Shown: positions 6,226 through 13,989 of the stretch, one piece after another
Position numbering within the stretch: the stretch's first letter is position 1
Layout of the letters: every line of letters starts with the position of its first letter
Program-made: the position numbers and the translations under genes
Assembly: GCA_025450495.1 (NCBI GenBank)
Contig: JANWHI010000032.1
Span: 1-30,707 of the forward strand
DNA from: Candidatus Dormiibacter sp.
GTDB lineage: Bacteria > Chloroflexota > Dormibacteria > UBA8260
DNA: 30,707 nucleotides
Reading direction: 5' to 3'
Notes under the pieces: model-generated
What the model was told of the DNA's origin: nothing
The model's input: the letters and a program-made list of their open reading frames with translations, nothing else
The model's database searches: none

Positions 6226-7586
6226 CCGCCAACTACGAGCGGGCTGTGGCAGCGCTCGCCGGCCTCCAGGGACGGGGCATGAAGCTCGGCCTGGAGCGCA
6301 TCGAGGCGCTCCTCGCCGCCCTCGACAATCCGCACCGCGGGCTCAGAGGCGTGCTCGTCGCCGGCACCAACGGCAAGGGCTCGGTGTGCGCGCTCGTCGA
6401 CTCGATGGCCCGGGCCGCCGGGCTGCGCACGGTGATGATGACCAAGCCCCACCTCGTCTCCTGGACTGAACGGATCGCGGTCGGCGGCCGTCCCATCGGC
6501 GAGGAGCGCTTCGCCGAGCTGGTCCTCGGTGCCATCGACGCCGCCGCCGGCATCGCGGGGGACCTCGGCTCGGCCACCGTCTTCGAGCTGGTCACCGCCG
6601 CCGGGATCGTCGCCGCCCGGGATGAGAAACCGGACCTGCTGATCACCGAGGTGGGTCTGGGCGGACGGCTCGACAGCACCAACGTTCTCGACCCCGGTGT
6701 CGCCGTCGTGACCGGCATCGCCGTCGACCACCGCGCCGAGCTCGGTACCGACATCGCCGGCATCGCTGCGGAGAAGGCGGCGATCATCAAGCCTGGCAAC
6801 GATGTCGTCACCGGTGCCGTCGGCGTGGCTCTCGATGTGGTCCGCGAGGCGGCCGACCGGGTGGGGGCGGCGTCCCTCTCAGCGGTCGGCACCGACATCC
6901 CGTGGGCCGGGCGGGAACTGGGTCGGGGCGGGGTCGCGGTCGAGATCGCCGCGCCGCCGCTGCACCTCAGGACCCCGCTGCTGGGCGGCTTTCAGGAGCG
7001 CAACCTCGCCGTCGCAGCCCAGGTGTGCCGGGTCCTCAGGCGCCGCGGCACGGCGATCTCCGACGAGGCGATCGTGCGCGGGGCCGCAGCGGTGCGCTGG
7101 CCGGGGCGCATGCAGTGGATCGACGGTGCGCCCGCGCTGCTCGTCGACGGCTGCCACAACGCCGAGGCGGTCGCCGCCATGGTGGCTGCGGCCATCCCAC
7201 TCTGCGCCGGCCGCCGCACCGTCGCCGTTTTCGGGGTCATGGCCGACAAGGAGATCGACGCCATGCTGAGCGCGCTGCGGCCGCTCACCGCCGACGTCGT
7301 CTTCACCGAACCGTCAACTGCCCGCGCAGCACCCGCAAAGGCGCTGGCGGCGCAGTGGGGCGAGGGCGCCGTGGTCGCCGCAGACGTTCCAGCGGCGCTG
7401 AAAGCCGCGCGTGCGATGGCCGGCGAGGACGGCGTCGTAGTCGCAGGCGGCTCCCTCTACATAGCCGGAGAGGTGCTCGGGGAAGAACCTGTAGAGGCTC
7501 GCGCGATCCTTGCGGGGAGGGACGGAGGCACAGGTGCCGCAGCGAATGTGCCGCGCAGAGAGGAGATCCACCCGCGCAGCGGGTGA
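6210..7586 (+). CDS. folC: Folylpolyglutamate synthase/dihydrofolate synthase
   Basis: A 458-residue Mur-ligase-fold enzyme that adds glutamate to dihydropteroate and folates with ATP. The N-terminal LERIEALLAALDNPHRG, the P-loop AGTNGKGS, the KPHLVSWTERI loop, ITEVGLGGRLDSTN, GIAVDHRAELG, AEKAAIIKPG and the C-terminal WPGRMQWIDGAPALLVDGCHNAEA are typical. The GTG at 6210 is the best start (aggagg 13 nt upstream; a GTG at 6216 is an alternative); it overlaps the preceding stop by 16 nt. The normal FolC core ends soon after GGSLYIAGEVLGE. The last 24 residues and the stop codon are encoded by the structured repeat copy 2 and do not look like FolC sequence. Confidence 0.93.
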   Translation: MAVALTANYERAVAALAGLQGRGMKLGLERIEALLAALDNPHRGLRGVLVAGTNGKGSVCALVDSMARAAGLRTVMMTKPHLVSWTERIAVGGRPIGEERFAELVLGAIDAAAGIAGDLGSATVFELVTAAGIVAARDEKPDLLITEVGLGGRLDSTNVLDPGVAVVTGIAVDHRAELGTDIAGIAAEKAAIIKPGNDVVTGAVGVALDVVREAADRVGAASLSAVGTDIPWAGRELGRGGVAVEIAAPPLHLRTPLLGGFQERNLAVAAQVCRVLRRRGTAISDEAIVRGAAAVRWPGRMQWIDGAPALLVDGCHNAEAVAAMVAAAIPLCAGRRTVAVFGVMADKEIDAMLSALRPLTADVVFTEPSTARAAPAKALAAQWGEGAVVAADVPAALKAARAMAGEDGVVVAGGSLYIAGEVLGEEPVEARAILAGRDGGTGAAANVPRREEIHPRSG

Positions 7587-7643
7587 GCTCCGAACGCCAG
7601 CGCGGCTTTGACCGAAGGCACCTGTGCCTCAGCCCCTCCCCGC
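7512..7643 (+). repeat. Structured repeat element, copy 2, overlapping the folC 3' end
   Basis: Arms 7512-7538 and 7617-7643 pair at 25 of 27 positions around 78 nt. The inside holds GAGGAGA (7560-7566), a hairpin ACCCGC/GCGGGT with loop GCA (7570-7584), and GCTCCGAA (7587-7594). The same words occur in the same order in copy 1 (21 nt between them there, 20 nt here), although the hairpin bases differ completely in sequence yet still pair. The folC stop (7584-7586) sits at the foot of this hairpin. The element fills the convergent gap between folC and the thioredoxin gene. Confidence 0.65.
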
Positions 7644-7671
7644 GGGAACACCGGCCTACCTGGCGGTGCTC

Positions 7672-8001
7672 TTATGCGACCAGGACAGCGTCGAGCTTGG
7701 CCTTGAGCGACTGCTTGGGCTGGTAACCCACGATGCGCTCCTCGGCCTTGCCGCCGCGGAAGACCATCAGGGTGGGGATGCTCATGATGCCGAACATCCC
7801 GGGCGTGATCGGGTTGGCGTCCACGTCGACCTTGGCGACCTTGACGCGCCCGTCGTACTCGCCGGCGAGCTCCTCAACGATCGGGGCGATCATCTTGCAG
7901 GGCGAGCACCAGGATGCCCAGAAATCGACGAGCACCGGTACGTCGGAGTCGAGCACCTCCTGCTTGAAGTTGGTGTCGGTAACGACGACGGGTTGGGACA
8001 T
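7672..8001 (-). CDS. trxA: Thioredoxin
   Basis: A 109-residue thioredoxin that reduces protein disulfides in the cytosol. It has DFWASWCSPCK with active cysteines 32 and 35, the cis-proline in SIPT (Pro76) and the FRGGK turn. The active site reads CSPC, not the usual CGPC, a change seen in some thioredoxins and expected to affect redox potential. The ATG at 8001 has AGGAG about 7 nt upstream; the longer open frame upstream is a shadow of the FmdB tail. It is the last gene of the minus-strand block that starts at the aminotransferase. Confidence 0.94.
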   Translation of the reverse strand: MSQPVVVTDTNFKQEVLDSDVPVLVDFWASWCSPCKMIAPIVEELAGEYDGRVKVAKVDVDANPITPGMFGIMSIPTLMVFRGGKAEERIVGYQPKQSLKAKLDAVLVA

Positions 8002-8071
8002 CTGTCTCTCCTGGTGAGGCGCCGCGGATGCGGTCGCCGGCAAGCTGCTTGGGGCGGGTGGTCGGCGGTTG

Positions 8072-8419
8072 TCAGTCGATGGTGGTGGCTGCCTTGGACG
8101 GGGTGGTGGTCGGCGACGTGCTCGGCGGTGATGACGAGGCCGCAGCATCCTTGGCCGGCTTGCTGCCCGAGTCGCCCGCCGGGGCCGAGCTGGGCGCCTT
8201 CTTGCCGTCGCCGTCGGTTGCCGAGGCGGCGGCTGGCTGCGCGGAGCGGCTGTCGGTCTTGTAGAAGCCGCTGCCCTTGAAGTGGATGCCGATTGGGAAG
8301 AACTGACGCGTGCCCGCGCCACTGCAGACCGGGCACGACGCCTGCGGCGCATCGCTCATCCGCTGCGTGACCTCGAAGTCGTGCTCGCAGGACTGGCAGC
8401 GGTATCCATAGATGGGCAC
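8072..8419 (-). CDS. FmdB-family zinc ribbon protein
   Basis: A 115-residue protein. The N-terminus, VPIYGYRCQSCEHDFEVTQR followed by CPVCSGAGTRQFF, has two CxxC pairs of the FmdB/CxxC_CxxC_SSSS family, followed by the HFKGSGFYKTD motif. The last 50 residues are low-complexity, rich in Ser, Ala, Pro and Lys, and probably disordered. The GTG at 8419 has AGGAG 6 nt upstream and matches the usual family start MPxYxYRC. FmdB proteins are thought to act in regulation or translation, but no firm role is known. It lies upstream of the thioredoxin gene in the same direction. Confidence 0.88.
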   Translation of the reverse strand: MPIYGYRCQSCEHDFEVTQRMSDAPQASCPVCSGAGTRQFFPIGIHFKGSGFYKTDSRSAQPAAASATDGDGKKAPSSAPAGDSGSKPAKDAAASSSPPSTSPTTTPSKAATTID

Positions 8420-8481
8420 TTGGTCTCCTGAGTCGCTCCTGATCACTGTCCTACCCGCCGCGGACAGTCTCCAAACGGCCG

Positions 8482-8736
8482 TCAATTCTCCCAAGGGCCG
8501 TGGGGATAGCGGAGCAGGTGACCCTCGAGGCGATGTGAGGGTACCGCGCCGCTGGCGATGCGGCGCGCCTGTTCGGCCCCATTGACATGGAGCCGGGCGG
8601 CACGTCTCTCAGCGCGCAGGAAGCGACGGAGGGCAACGTTGACCAGCTCGCTGCGGCTGAGCGGCGACCCGCGGGTGTGTGCGTTGAGGGCATCGACGAC
8701 GTCCTCGTCGAGGGAAACGGCGATGCGACGGGCCAT
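8482..8736 (-). CDS. Ribbon-helix-helix (CopG-like) DNA-binding protein
   Basis: An 84-residue protein. Residues 1-42, with RRIAVSLDEDVVDAL, SRSELVNVALRRFLR, form a ribbon-helix-helix fold like antitoxins and CopG regulators. The C-terminal half (about 43-84) is unassigned. No toxin gene lies next to it: the upstream gene is DUF1015 and the downstream gene is FmdB. A TACGAT box ends 6 nt before the ATG, so it may have its own leaderless transcript. It may be a solitary regulator or the antitoxin of an unrecognised toxin. Confidence 0.8.
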   Translation of the reverse strand: MARRIAVSLDEDVVDALNAHTRGSPLSRSELVNVALRRFLRAERRAARLHVNGAEQARRIASGAVPSHRLEGHLLRYPHGPWEN

Positions 8737-8742
8737 CCGCAG

Positions 8743-8748
8743 ATCGTA
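8743..8748 (-). promoter_or_regulatory. -10 box of the ribbon-helix-helix gene
   Basis: TACGAT on the minus strand with 6 nt to the ATG at 8736 and no Shine-Dalgarno sequence. The -35 is not recognisable. Confidence 0.4.
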
Positions 8749-8778
8749 CGCGTCCGAGGCCTGCGGTCATCACCGAGT

Positions 8779-10053
8779 TCACAGCGGCGAGAGCACCAGG
8801 CCGGTGGGGACCTTGGGATAGAAGTACGTCGACTTCTGGGGCATGACCTCGCCGGCGTCGGCGACGGCGATCATCTCGGCGGTCGTCGCCGGGTTGAGGC
8901 AGAAACCGAGCAGAGATTCCCGTGATGTCACCCTTGCCTCCACCTCCTCGACGGATCGCGTGTAGCGCAGCGCCCCCTCGCGGATCGCCTCGGGGTCGGC
9001 GCCGGCGGGGCCGAGCACCTCTTCCTGGAGCACCACGACGTCGAGGCCCTGCCGTGGCGACGCGGTGGCCCGGCGCGGCCGCGAGAGCACAGCGCTGCCC
9101 TCGTGTGAGCGCACCGCGATCGCGTGCCGGCCCTGGCGCGCCGCCGCGGCGGCTGTCACGGCGGCGGCCAGGTCGGTTGCGCCTACGAGGTCCCAGCCGT
9201 CGTCGAGCCGCATCCAGAGATCGTCGAGGCTGTAGGCGGCATCGGGACGCGGCTGGAGAAGGCGATGGGTGGGGAGCAGGCTGATCCCGGGATCGTCCGC
9301 GTCGCACAGGTAGACCAGGGCGAACTGGGAATCAGCGGTGGCGTCGTCCCCCGCCGCGGCGCGCTCGGCGGCGTAGGCTGCCGCCGTCTCGTAGCGATGG
9401 TGACCGTCGGCGAGGTACAGCTCGGCCCCGGCCGCGGCCTCGCGGATGGCGGCCACGCGGGCAGGATCGTCGATCACCCAGAGCAGGTGCTTCTCTGATC
9501 CGAACTCGCCCTCGGTGCGGCCGCCCGCCGCGGCCGGCCCCACGGTCGCCTCCCCGAGGAGAGCGCTCACGCCAGGCGCGCCGCGCCAGACGGCGAACAC
9601 GGCGCTGGTCTGAGTGCGCGTGGCCCGCATCAGCGCCAGCCGGTCCTCCTTGGGACCGCGCAGGGTGCGCTCATGCGGACGCAGCTCACTCTGCTCAAAG
9701 GGCACCGCGCGGACCCGCGCGAACAGCCCGCGGCGCACCTGCGCGGTGCCGTCGGGCATGGTGAAGCGCTGCTCGCTGACATAGAACGAGGGCGACGCAT
9801 CCTGGACGAGAACACCGAGCTGGCGCCACGACTGGAGGTGGGCCTGGGCGCGGCTGTAGCGGTCCCTGACCCCGGGCACGTCGTCGGGCAGCTCCTGCCC
9901 GTAGTCGACACGGACGATGTTGCGAAGGTCGCGGCCGTACAGCGCGTCCTGCTGGGCACGGCTGATCACGTCGTATGGTGGGGCGAGCACACCACCGAGG
10001 TGCACCACCGCAGGGTCGAAACGGATCGCGCGCAGCGGCACCAGGTCTGCCAT
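8779..10053 (-). CDS. DUF1015 family protein
   Basis: A 424-residue cytosolic protein of the DUF1015 family. Landmarks are LAPPYDVIS near the N-terminus, HERTLRGPKEDRL, ADGHHRYETA in the middle, and PQKSTYFYPKVPTGLV at the C-terminus. The family is often found near serine synthesis genes. Here it lies on the same strand, two genes downstream of serA and the aminotransferase. No serB-like phosphatase is in the window, so a role in serine or phosphoserine metabolism is a reasonable inference but unproven. A CAGACT box ends 7 nt before the ATG, so it may also be transcribed on its own. Confidence 0.92.
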   Translation of the reverse strand: MADLVPLRAIRFDPAVVHLGGVLAPPYDVISRAQQDALYGRDLRNIVRVDYGQELPDDVPGVRDRYSRAQAHLQSWRQLGVLVQDASPSFYVSEQRFTMPDGTAQVRRGLFARVRAVPFEQSELRPHERTLRGPKEDRLALMRATRTQTSAVFAVWRGAPGVSALLGEATVGPAAAGGRTEGEFGSEKHLLWVIDDPARVAAIREAAAGAELYLADGHHRYETAAAYAAERAAAGDDATADSQFALVYLCDADDPGISLLPTHRLLQPRPDAAYSLDDLWMRLDDGWDLVGATDLAAAVTAAAAARQGRHAIAVRSHEGSAVLSRPRRATASPRQGLDVVVLQEEVLGPAGADPEAIREGALRYTRSVEEVEARVTSRESLLGFCLNPATTAEMIAVADAGEVMPQKSTYFYPKVPTGLVLSPL

Positions 10054-10082
10054 AACCGCCAGTCTGCGTGAAGCTCCTCCGG

Positions 10083-10337
10083 TTAGGCGCCGGGGCCGCG
10101 TTGCAGCGCTGCGAGGATGGCCGCGGCCAGCGCCCCCGCCGTGTCGGGGCCGAGCTCGACGGCGACGCGGGCGGTCGGTCCTGCCTGCGGGGCGAGGAAG
10201 TCGATGTTCAGGGTGTGCTCAGCGGCCGCGTGCACAGGGTGGTCGAGGTAGACGGTGGCGTCGGTGAGAGAGAACCAGCCGTTGGCGCCCTTGGCGCTGC
10301 CGGTCACCTTCAGATGCTCGGTCACGTAGGTGCACAT
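10083..10337 (-). CDS. DUF6295 family protein
   Basis: An 84-residue protein starting MCTYVTEHLKVTGSAKGANG, followed by LDHPVHAAAEHTLNIDF and RVAVEL. I recognise this as the family with conserved MCTY, GSAKGA-GW, DHP and EHTLNIDF motifs (DUF6295), best known from actinobacterial genomes. Conserved Cys2, His and Asp residues could bind metal or act in catalysis; that is inference. The ATG has GAGGTGA just upstream, overlapping the stop of the hydrolase gene, and the gap is only 4 nt, so the two are coupled. Confidence 0.8.
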   Translation of the reverse strand: MCTYVTEHLKVTGSAKGANGWFSLTDATVYLDHPVHAAAEHTLNIDFLAPQAGPTARVAVELGPDTAGALAAAILAALQRGPGA

Positions 10338-10341
10338 CGCG

Positions 10342-11091
10342 TCACCTCGTTGCCAGATGGCGGCTGAAGAACGCTTCGATGAGGGCCCACCCCTGCTCGG
10401 CGGCTTGGGGGGCGTAGCTGGGGCGGTCGGTCGTGAAGAAACCATGCCCGGCGTTCTCGAACATATGGAACTCGTGTTCCTTGCCGGCATCCGTGAGGAC
10501 TCGGTCGAGCTCGGCCACATGCTCGGGCGACGGGTGCGAATCCTCTGTGCCGAAGAGGCCGAGCAGCGGGCAGGAGAGCTTGGGCGCGAGGTGCGTCAAC
10601 GGCCTGACCGCCAGCGCGAACCCCTCGGGCGGCTTCTCGACAACGAATCCGCCGTAGCAGTCCACCGCCGCATCCACGGTCAGCGAGCAAGCGGCAAGGA
10701 ACGCCTGCCTGCCGCCCGAGCAGTAGCCGAGCACCGCAACACGTCCGTTGGCATTGGCAAGCGAGCGGAGATGGTTGGCCGCACCATCGACATCGCCCAC
10801 CAGGCGGTCGTCAGGCACACCACCGGCGGCGCGCACCGCGGCAGCGGCGTCGTCGGGGCTGGCGCCAGGGGCTTCGCGGTAATGGAGGTTGGGGCAGATC
10901 GCGTTGTAGCCCATCGTCGCGAGGCGGCGAGCGCTCTCCTTGGTGTCGCTGTCGTAGCCCGGCATGTGGTGGATGACGACCACGCCACCGACCGCGTCCC
11001 CCCCGGAGGTCAGGGCCAGGTAGGCCTCGATGCCGTCACCCCCCGCGCCGGTGATCGCCACTGTCTCGGTGGCGGCGGTGTCCTCGCTCAC
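10342..11091 (-). CDS. Dienelactone hydrolase family protein
   Basis: A 249-residue alpha/beta hydrolase with the dienelactone-hydrolase triad: Cys124 in GYCSGGR, Asp184 in GTEDSHPS and His216 in AGHGFF. The N-terminal GIEAYLA and VVVIHHMPGYD are also typical. Members hydrolyse dienelactones or other esters and lactones in the cytosol. No aromatic-degradation genes lie nearby, so the substrate is unknown. Its start at 11091 directly abuts the serA stop with no gap, so it is part of the serA transcript. Confidence 0.9.
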   Translation of the reverse strand: MSEDTAATETVAITGAGGDGIEAYLALTSGGDAVGGVVVIHHMPGYDSDTKESARRLATMGYNAICPNLHYREAPGASPDDAAAAVRAAGGVPDDRLVGDVDGAANHLRSLANANGRVAVLGYCSGGRQAFLAACSLTVDAAVDCYGGFVVEKPPEGFALAVRPLTHLAPKLSCPLLGLFGTEDSHPSPEHVAELDRVLTDAGKEHEFHMFENAGHGFFTTDRPSYAPQAAEQGWALIEAFFSRHLATR

Positions 11092-12732
11092 CTACAGGCG
11101 CACCTGGCGGAGCTGCTCGAGGTTGGCGACGGCGGCGAGCCGCTCGAGCATGGCGCTGTCGACCGCGTCGTCGATCTCCATGAGCATCACGGCCCGGCCG
11201 CGCGGCCGGTCGCGGCCAAGCTCGATGCGTGCGATGTTGATGTCGTTGCTGGCCAGAAGGGTCGAGACCGCCGCGATGACGCCGGGGCGATCCTCATGCT
11301 GCACGACCAGGAAGGTGCCGGCGGGGTGCATGTCGACGCGGAAGTCGTCGATGCGCGTGATCCTGGGGACGCCCTCGAAGTGGGTGCCGGCGACCAGCAA
11401 CCGCTGCTCGCCGACGACCTCGACGAACATCGAGTTGGTGTGGTCGACACTTCGTGTGGTGGTGTGCTCGTCGACGTCCACGCCCATCGATCGCGCCACC
11501 ATCTTGGCGTTGACCGCGTTGACGCGCGTGTCGGAATAGTGGCCGAGCAGGCCGCGCAGCACCTCCGCGGTGAGCAGCGAGGTGTCGCCGTCGGCGAGCT
11601 CGCCGGCGTAGCTGCAGATCACCCGGCGGACACCACCGCTGCTCAGCTGCGCGGCCAGCGAGCCCATCTTGCGCGCCAGCTCCAGGTAGGGACGCAACCG
11701 GGCCAGCTCCTCGGCGCTGATGGACGGTGCGTTGACCGCGTAACGCGGCGATCCGCCGCGCAGGTACTCGACGATCTGGTCGGCAACGTCGGCGGCGACG
11801 TTCACCTGGGCCTCGGCGGTGCTGGCCCCGAGATGGGGCGTGACCACGATGCCGTCGACGCCGATGAGCGGATGCCCTGCCTGTACAGGCTCGCTGGTGA
11901 AGACGTCCACGGCAGCGCCCGCGATGACCCCATCACGCACGGCCTCGGCCAGGGCCTCCTCGTCGACGATCCCGCCCCGGGCCACGTTGATGATCCGGGC
12001 GCCACGGCGCATCCGGCGCAGTTCCGCTGCCCCGATGACACCGCGAGTGCGGTCGGTGAGCGGCACGTGGACGCTGATCACGTCGCTCTCGGCGAGCAGG
12101 GTGTCCATGTCGACGAGCTCGGCACCGGCCTGCTCGGCCCGGTCATGGGTGACCAGGGGATCGTGGGCGATCACGCGCATGCGCAGGCCCTCGCCGGCGA
12201 TGCGAGCGACCTCGAAACCGATCTTGCCAAGGCCGAGCACTCCGAGCGTCCGCTCACGGAGCTCGACGCCGATGAGGCGCGAGCGCTCCCAGCGGCCCGC
12301 GCGCAGCGACGCGTCGGCGGCGGGGATGTTGCGCGCCAACGCCAGCATCATCGCCACCGCGTGCTCGGCGGCGGCGATGGTGTTGCCTGTCGGTGCGTTG
12401 AGAACGAGCACGCCACAGCTGGTTGCGGCGTCGATGTCGATGTTGTCGACGCCGACCCCGGCGCGTCCGACCACGCGCAGCCGCGTGGCCACGGCAAGCA
12501 CGTCGGCGGTGACCTTGGTCTCGCTGCGCACCACCAGCGCATCGTAGCCGGGGATGCGCGCGATCAGCTGCTCGGCGGACAGCCCGGTCTGCACGTCGAC
12601 CTCCCCAGCGGCGCGGAGCCGGTCGACACCGTCGGCGGCGATCGGGTCGGCCACCAGGATGCGCACCCTGCCGGTGTCGGGAGCGGCCGTGGACGGCTGC
12701 GCCGACTGCGGCGCCTCGGCCTGTGGGCTCAA
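11092..12732 (-). CDS. serA: D-3-phosphoglycerate dehydrogenase
   Basis: A 546-residue type 1 enzyme that oxidises 3-phosphoglycerate to 3-phosphohydroxypyruvate with NAD, the first step of serine synthesis. The nucleotide-binding GVLGLGKIG (164-172) and active-site Arg252, Glu281 and His300 (in VARGG, SEP and PHLGAS) are intact. An intervening domain follows (about 330-465), with a C-terminal ACT domain (about 470-546) that normally senses serine. An N-terminal 20-residue extra stretch precedes VRILVADPI. The start is a TTG whose last two bases belong to the TGA stop of the aminotransferase, with GGAG 4 nt upstream: strong coupling. Confidence 0.95.
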   Translation of the reverse strand: MSPQAEAPQSAQPSTAAPDTGRVRILVADPIAADGVDRLRAAGEVDVQTGLSAEQLIARIPGYDALVVRSETKVTADVLAVATRLRVVGRAGVGVDNIDIDAATSCGVLVLNAPTGNTIAAAEHAVAMMLALARNIPAADASLRAGRWERSRLIGVELRERTLGVLGLGKIGFEVARIAGEGLRMRVIAHDPLVTHDRAEQAGAELVDMDTLLAESDVISVHVPLTDRTRGVIGAAELRRMRRGARIINVARGGIVDEEALAEAVRDGVIAGAAVDVFTSEPVQAGHPLIGVDGIVVTPHLGASTAEAQVNVAADVADQIVEYLRGGSPRYAVNAPSISAEELARLRPYLELARKMGSLAAQLSSGGVRRVICSYAGELADGDTSLLTAEVLRGLLGHYSDTRVNAVNAKMVARSMGVDVDEHTTTRSVDHTNSMFVEVVGEQRLLVAGTHFEGVPRITRIDDFRVDMHPAGTFLVVQHEDRPGVIAAVSTLLASNDINIARIELGRDRPRGRAVMLMEIDDAVDSAMLERLAAVANLEQLRQVRL

Positions 12733-13910
12733 CCCACTCCGGCCGGCTGGCCGGTCACCTGCATGCTCCGCACCACCGCCTGGGCGGCGGGCACGGCGAG
12801 GCCGACACGGCTGCGCATCCCGGTCTCGTGCAGACCCTGCTCGAGCGTGGCCAGGATGTTGTACACGTCGCCCTCCTCCACCATGCCGAGGTGGCCGATC
12901 CGGAAGATCCGGCCGCTGAGGTCACCCTGGCCCCCGGCGAGCACCAGCCCGTGGCGCGCGTGCAGCGTGGTCAGCAGCTCCTTGAGCGAATCGGCGCCGT
13001 CCACGGGGTTGAGGACTGCGGTCACGGTGTCACTGCGATAGCCGTCTGCAGCCAGGAATTTCAGGCCAAGCGCGTCGATGCCGGCGCGGATCATCTCGGC
13101 GACCCTTGTGTGCCGCGCCCAGACGCTCTCCATGCCCTCCTCGCGCATGATGGCGAGGCCCTCCTGGATGGCGTAGAGGACCGACACCGCCGGCGTGGTG
13201 TACGTCTGCGACTTCTGCTGGTACTTGCGTTCGCGGGCGAAGTCGAGGTACCACCGCGGCGTCGTGGCGGTCTCGGCACGGGCGAACGCCGCCTTGCTCA
13301 CCGCCACCATGGTCACGCCGGGAGCCGCCATCCAGCCCTTCTGCGAGCCGGTGACGAGGACGTCGATGCCGAGTTCATCGGTGTGGAGGGGCAGGCAACC
13401 GGCGCCGCTCACGCTGTCGACGGCGAGGAGCTTGCCGCGGCTCTTGACGACGCCGGCAATCGCCGTGAGGTCGTTGGTGACACCCGTGCTGGTCTCGTTG
13501 TGGGTGACGAAGACGGTGCTGATGTCGCTGTTCTCGGCGAGGATGCGGTCGACGTCCTCGGGGTCGATGGGCTCACCGTCGGGCACGCGCAGGCGGAGAA
13601 CGTCGGCGCCGTAGGCCACGCCGATGTCGGCCCAGCGGTCGCCGAACGAGCCCATCGTGCAGAAGAGGGCGCGCTCTCCCGGGCTGAGCAGGTTGACCAC
13701 CGCAGCCTCGAGCCCGCCGGTGCCGCTGCACGGGTAGATGAGCACGTCGTTGGCGGTGTGCAGCGCCCAGCGCAGCCCCTCTTCGATGTCACGAAGCAGG
13801 GCGGCGAACTCGGGTCCGCGGTGGTTGATCATCTGCCGCGACGCCGCCCTGATGACACGGTCGGGCAGGGGAGTGGGTCCGGGAACACGGAGCTGCTGTG
13901 CGAAGGCCAT
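12729..13910 (-). CDS. Class V aminotransferase (serine-glyoxylate/phosphoserine type)
   Basis: A 393-residue PLP enzyme. Motifs include RVPGPTPLPDRV at the N-terminus, CSGTGGLEAAV, AVDSVSGAG (Asp165) and the PLP Lys191 in TGSQKGWMAAPG. The sequence resembles serine-pyruvate/alanine-glyoxylate aminotransferases. In many lineages such enzymes next to serA transaminate phosphohydroxypyruvate or link serine with glyoxylate; gene order here favours the serine pathway, but the substrate is not fixed by sequence. The ATG at 13910 has AGGAG 6 nt upstream. A long open frame upstream is only a shadow. It is the first gene of the serA block. Confidence 0.9.
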   Translation of the reverse strand: MAFAQQLRVPGPTPLPDRVIRAASRQMINHRGPEFAALLRDIEEGLRWALHTANDVLIYPCSGTGGLEAAVVNLLSPGERALFCTMGSFGDRWADIGVAYGADVLRLRVPDGEPIDPEDVDRILAENSDISTVFVTHNETSTGVTNDLTAIAGVVKSRGKLLAVDSVSGAGCLPLHTDELGIDVLVTGSQKGWMAAPGVTMVAVSKAAFARAETATTPRWYLDFARERKYQQKSQTYTTPAVSVLYAIQEGLAIMREEGMESVWARHTRVAEMIRAGIDALGLKFLAADGYRSDTVTAVLNPVDGADSLKELLTTLHARHGLVLAGGQGDLSGRIFRIGHLGMVEEGDVYNILATLEQGLHETGMRSRVGLAVPAAQAVVRSMQVTGQPAGVG

Positions 13911-13989
13911 GTCTGCTCCTGTGGTGACGTGGACGCTCGCGATCAGTCTACCAATCGTCATGCGCCGCCCCGTTGCCAGCGCCGCCGGC

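Noticed and set aside
8002..8352. A 117-residue N-terminal extension of thioredoxin
   Set aside because: The ATG at 8001 has a good Shine-Dalgarno sequence and gives a normal thioredoxin; the extension is an Arg/Pro-rich shadow of the FmdB tail.
10330..13041. A 903-codon plus-strand open frame opposite DUF6295's upstream region, the hydrolase and serA
   Set aside because: It is antisense to genes with intact family motifs and its translation is low-complexity (His, Gly, Val, Asp) as expected from codon-position bias in GC-rich DNA.
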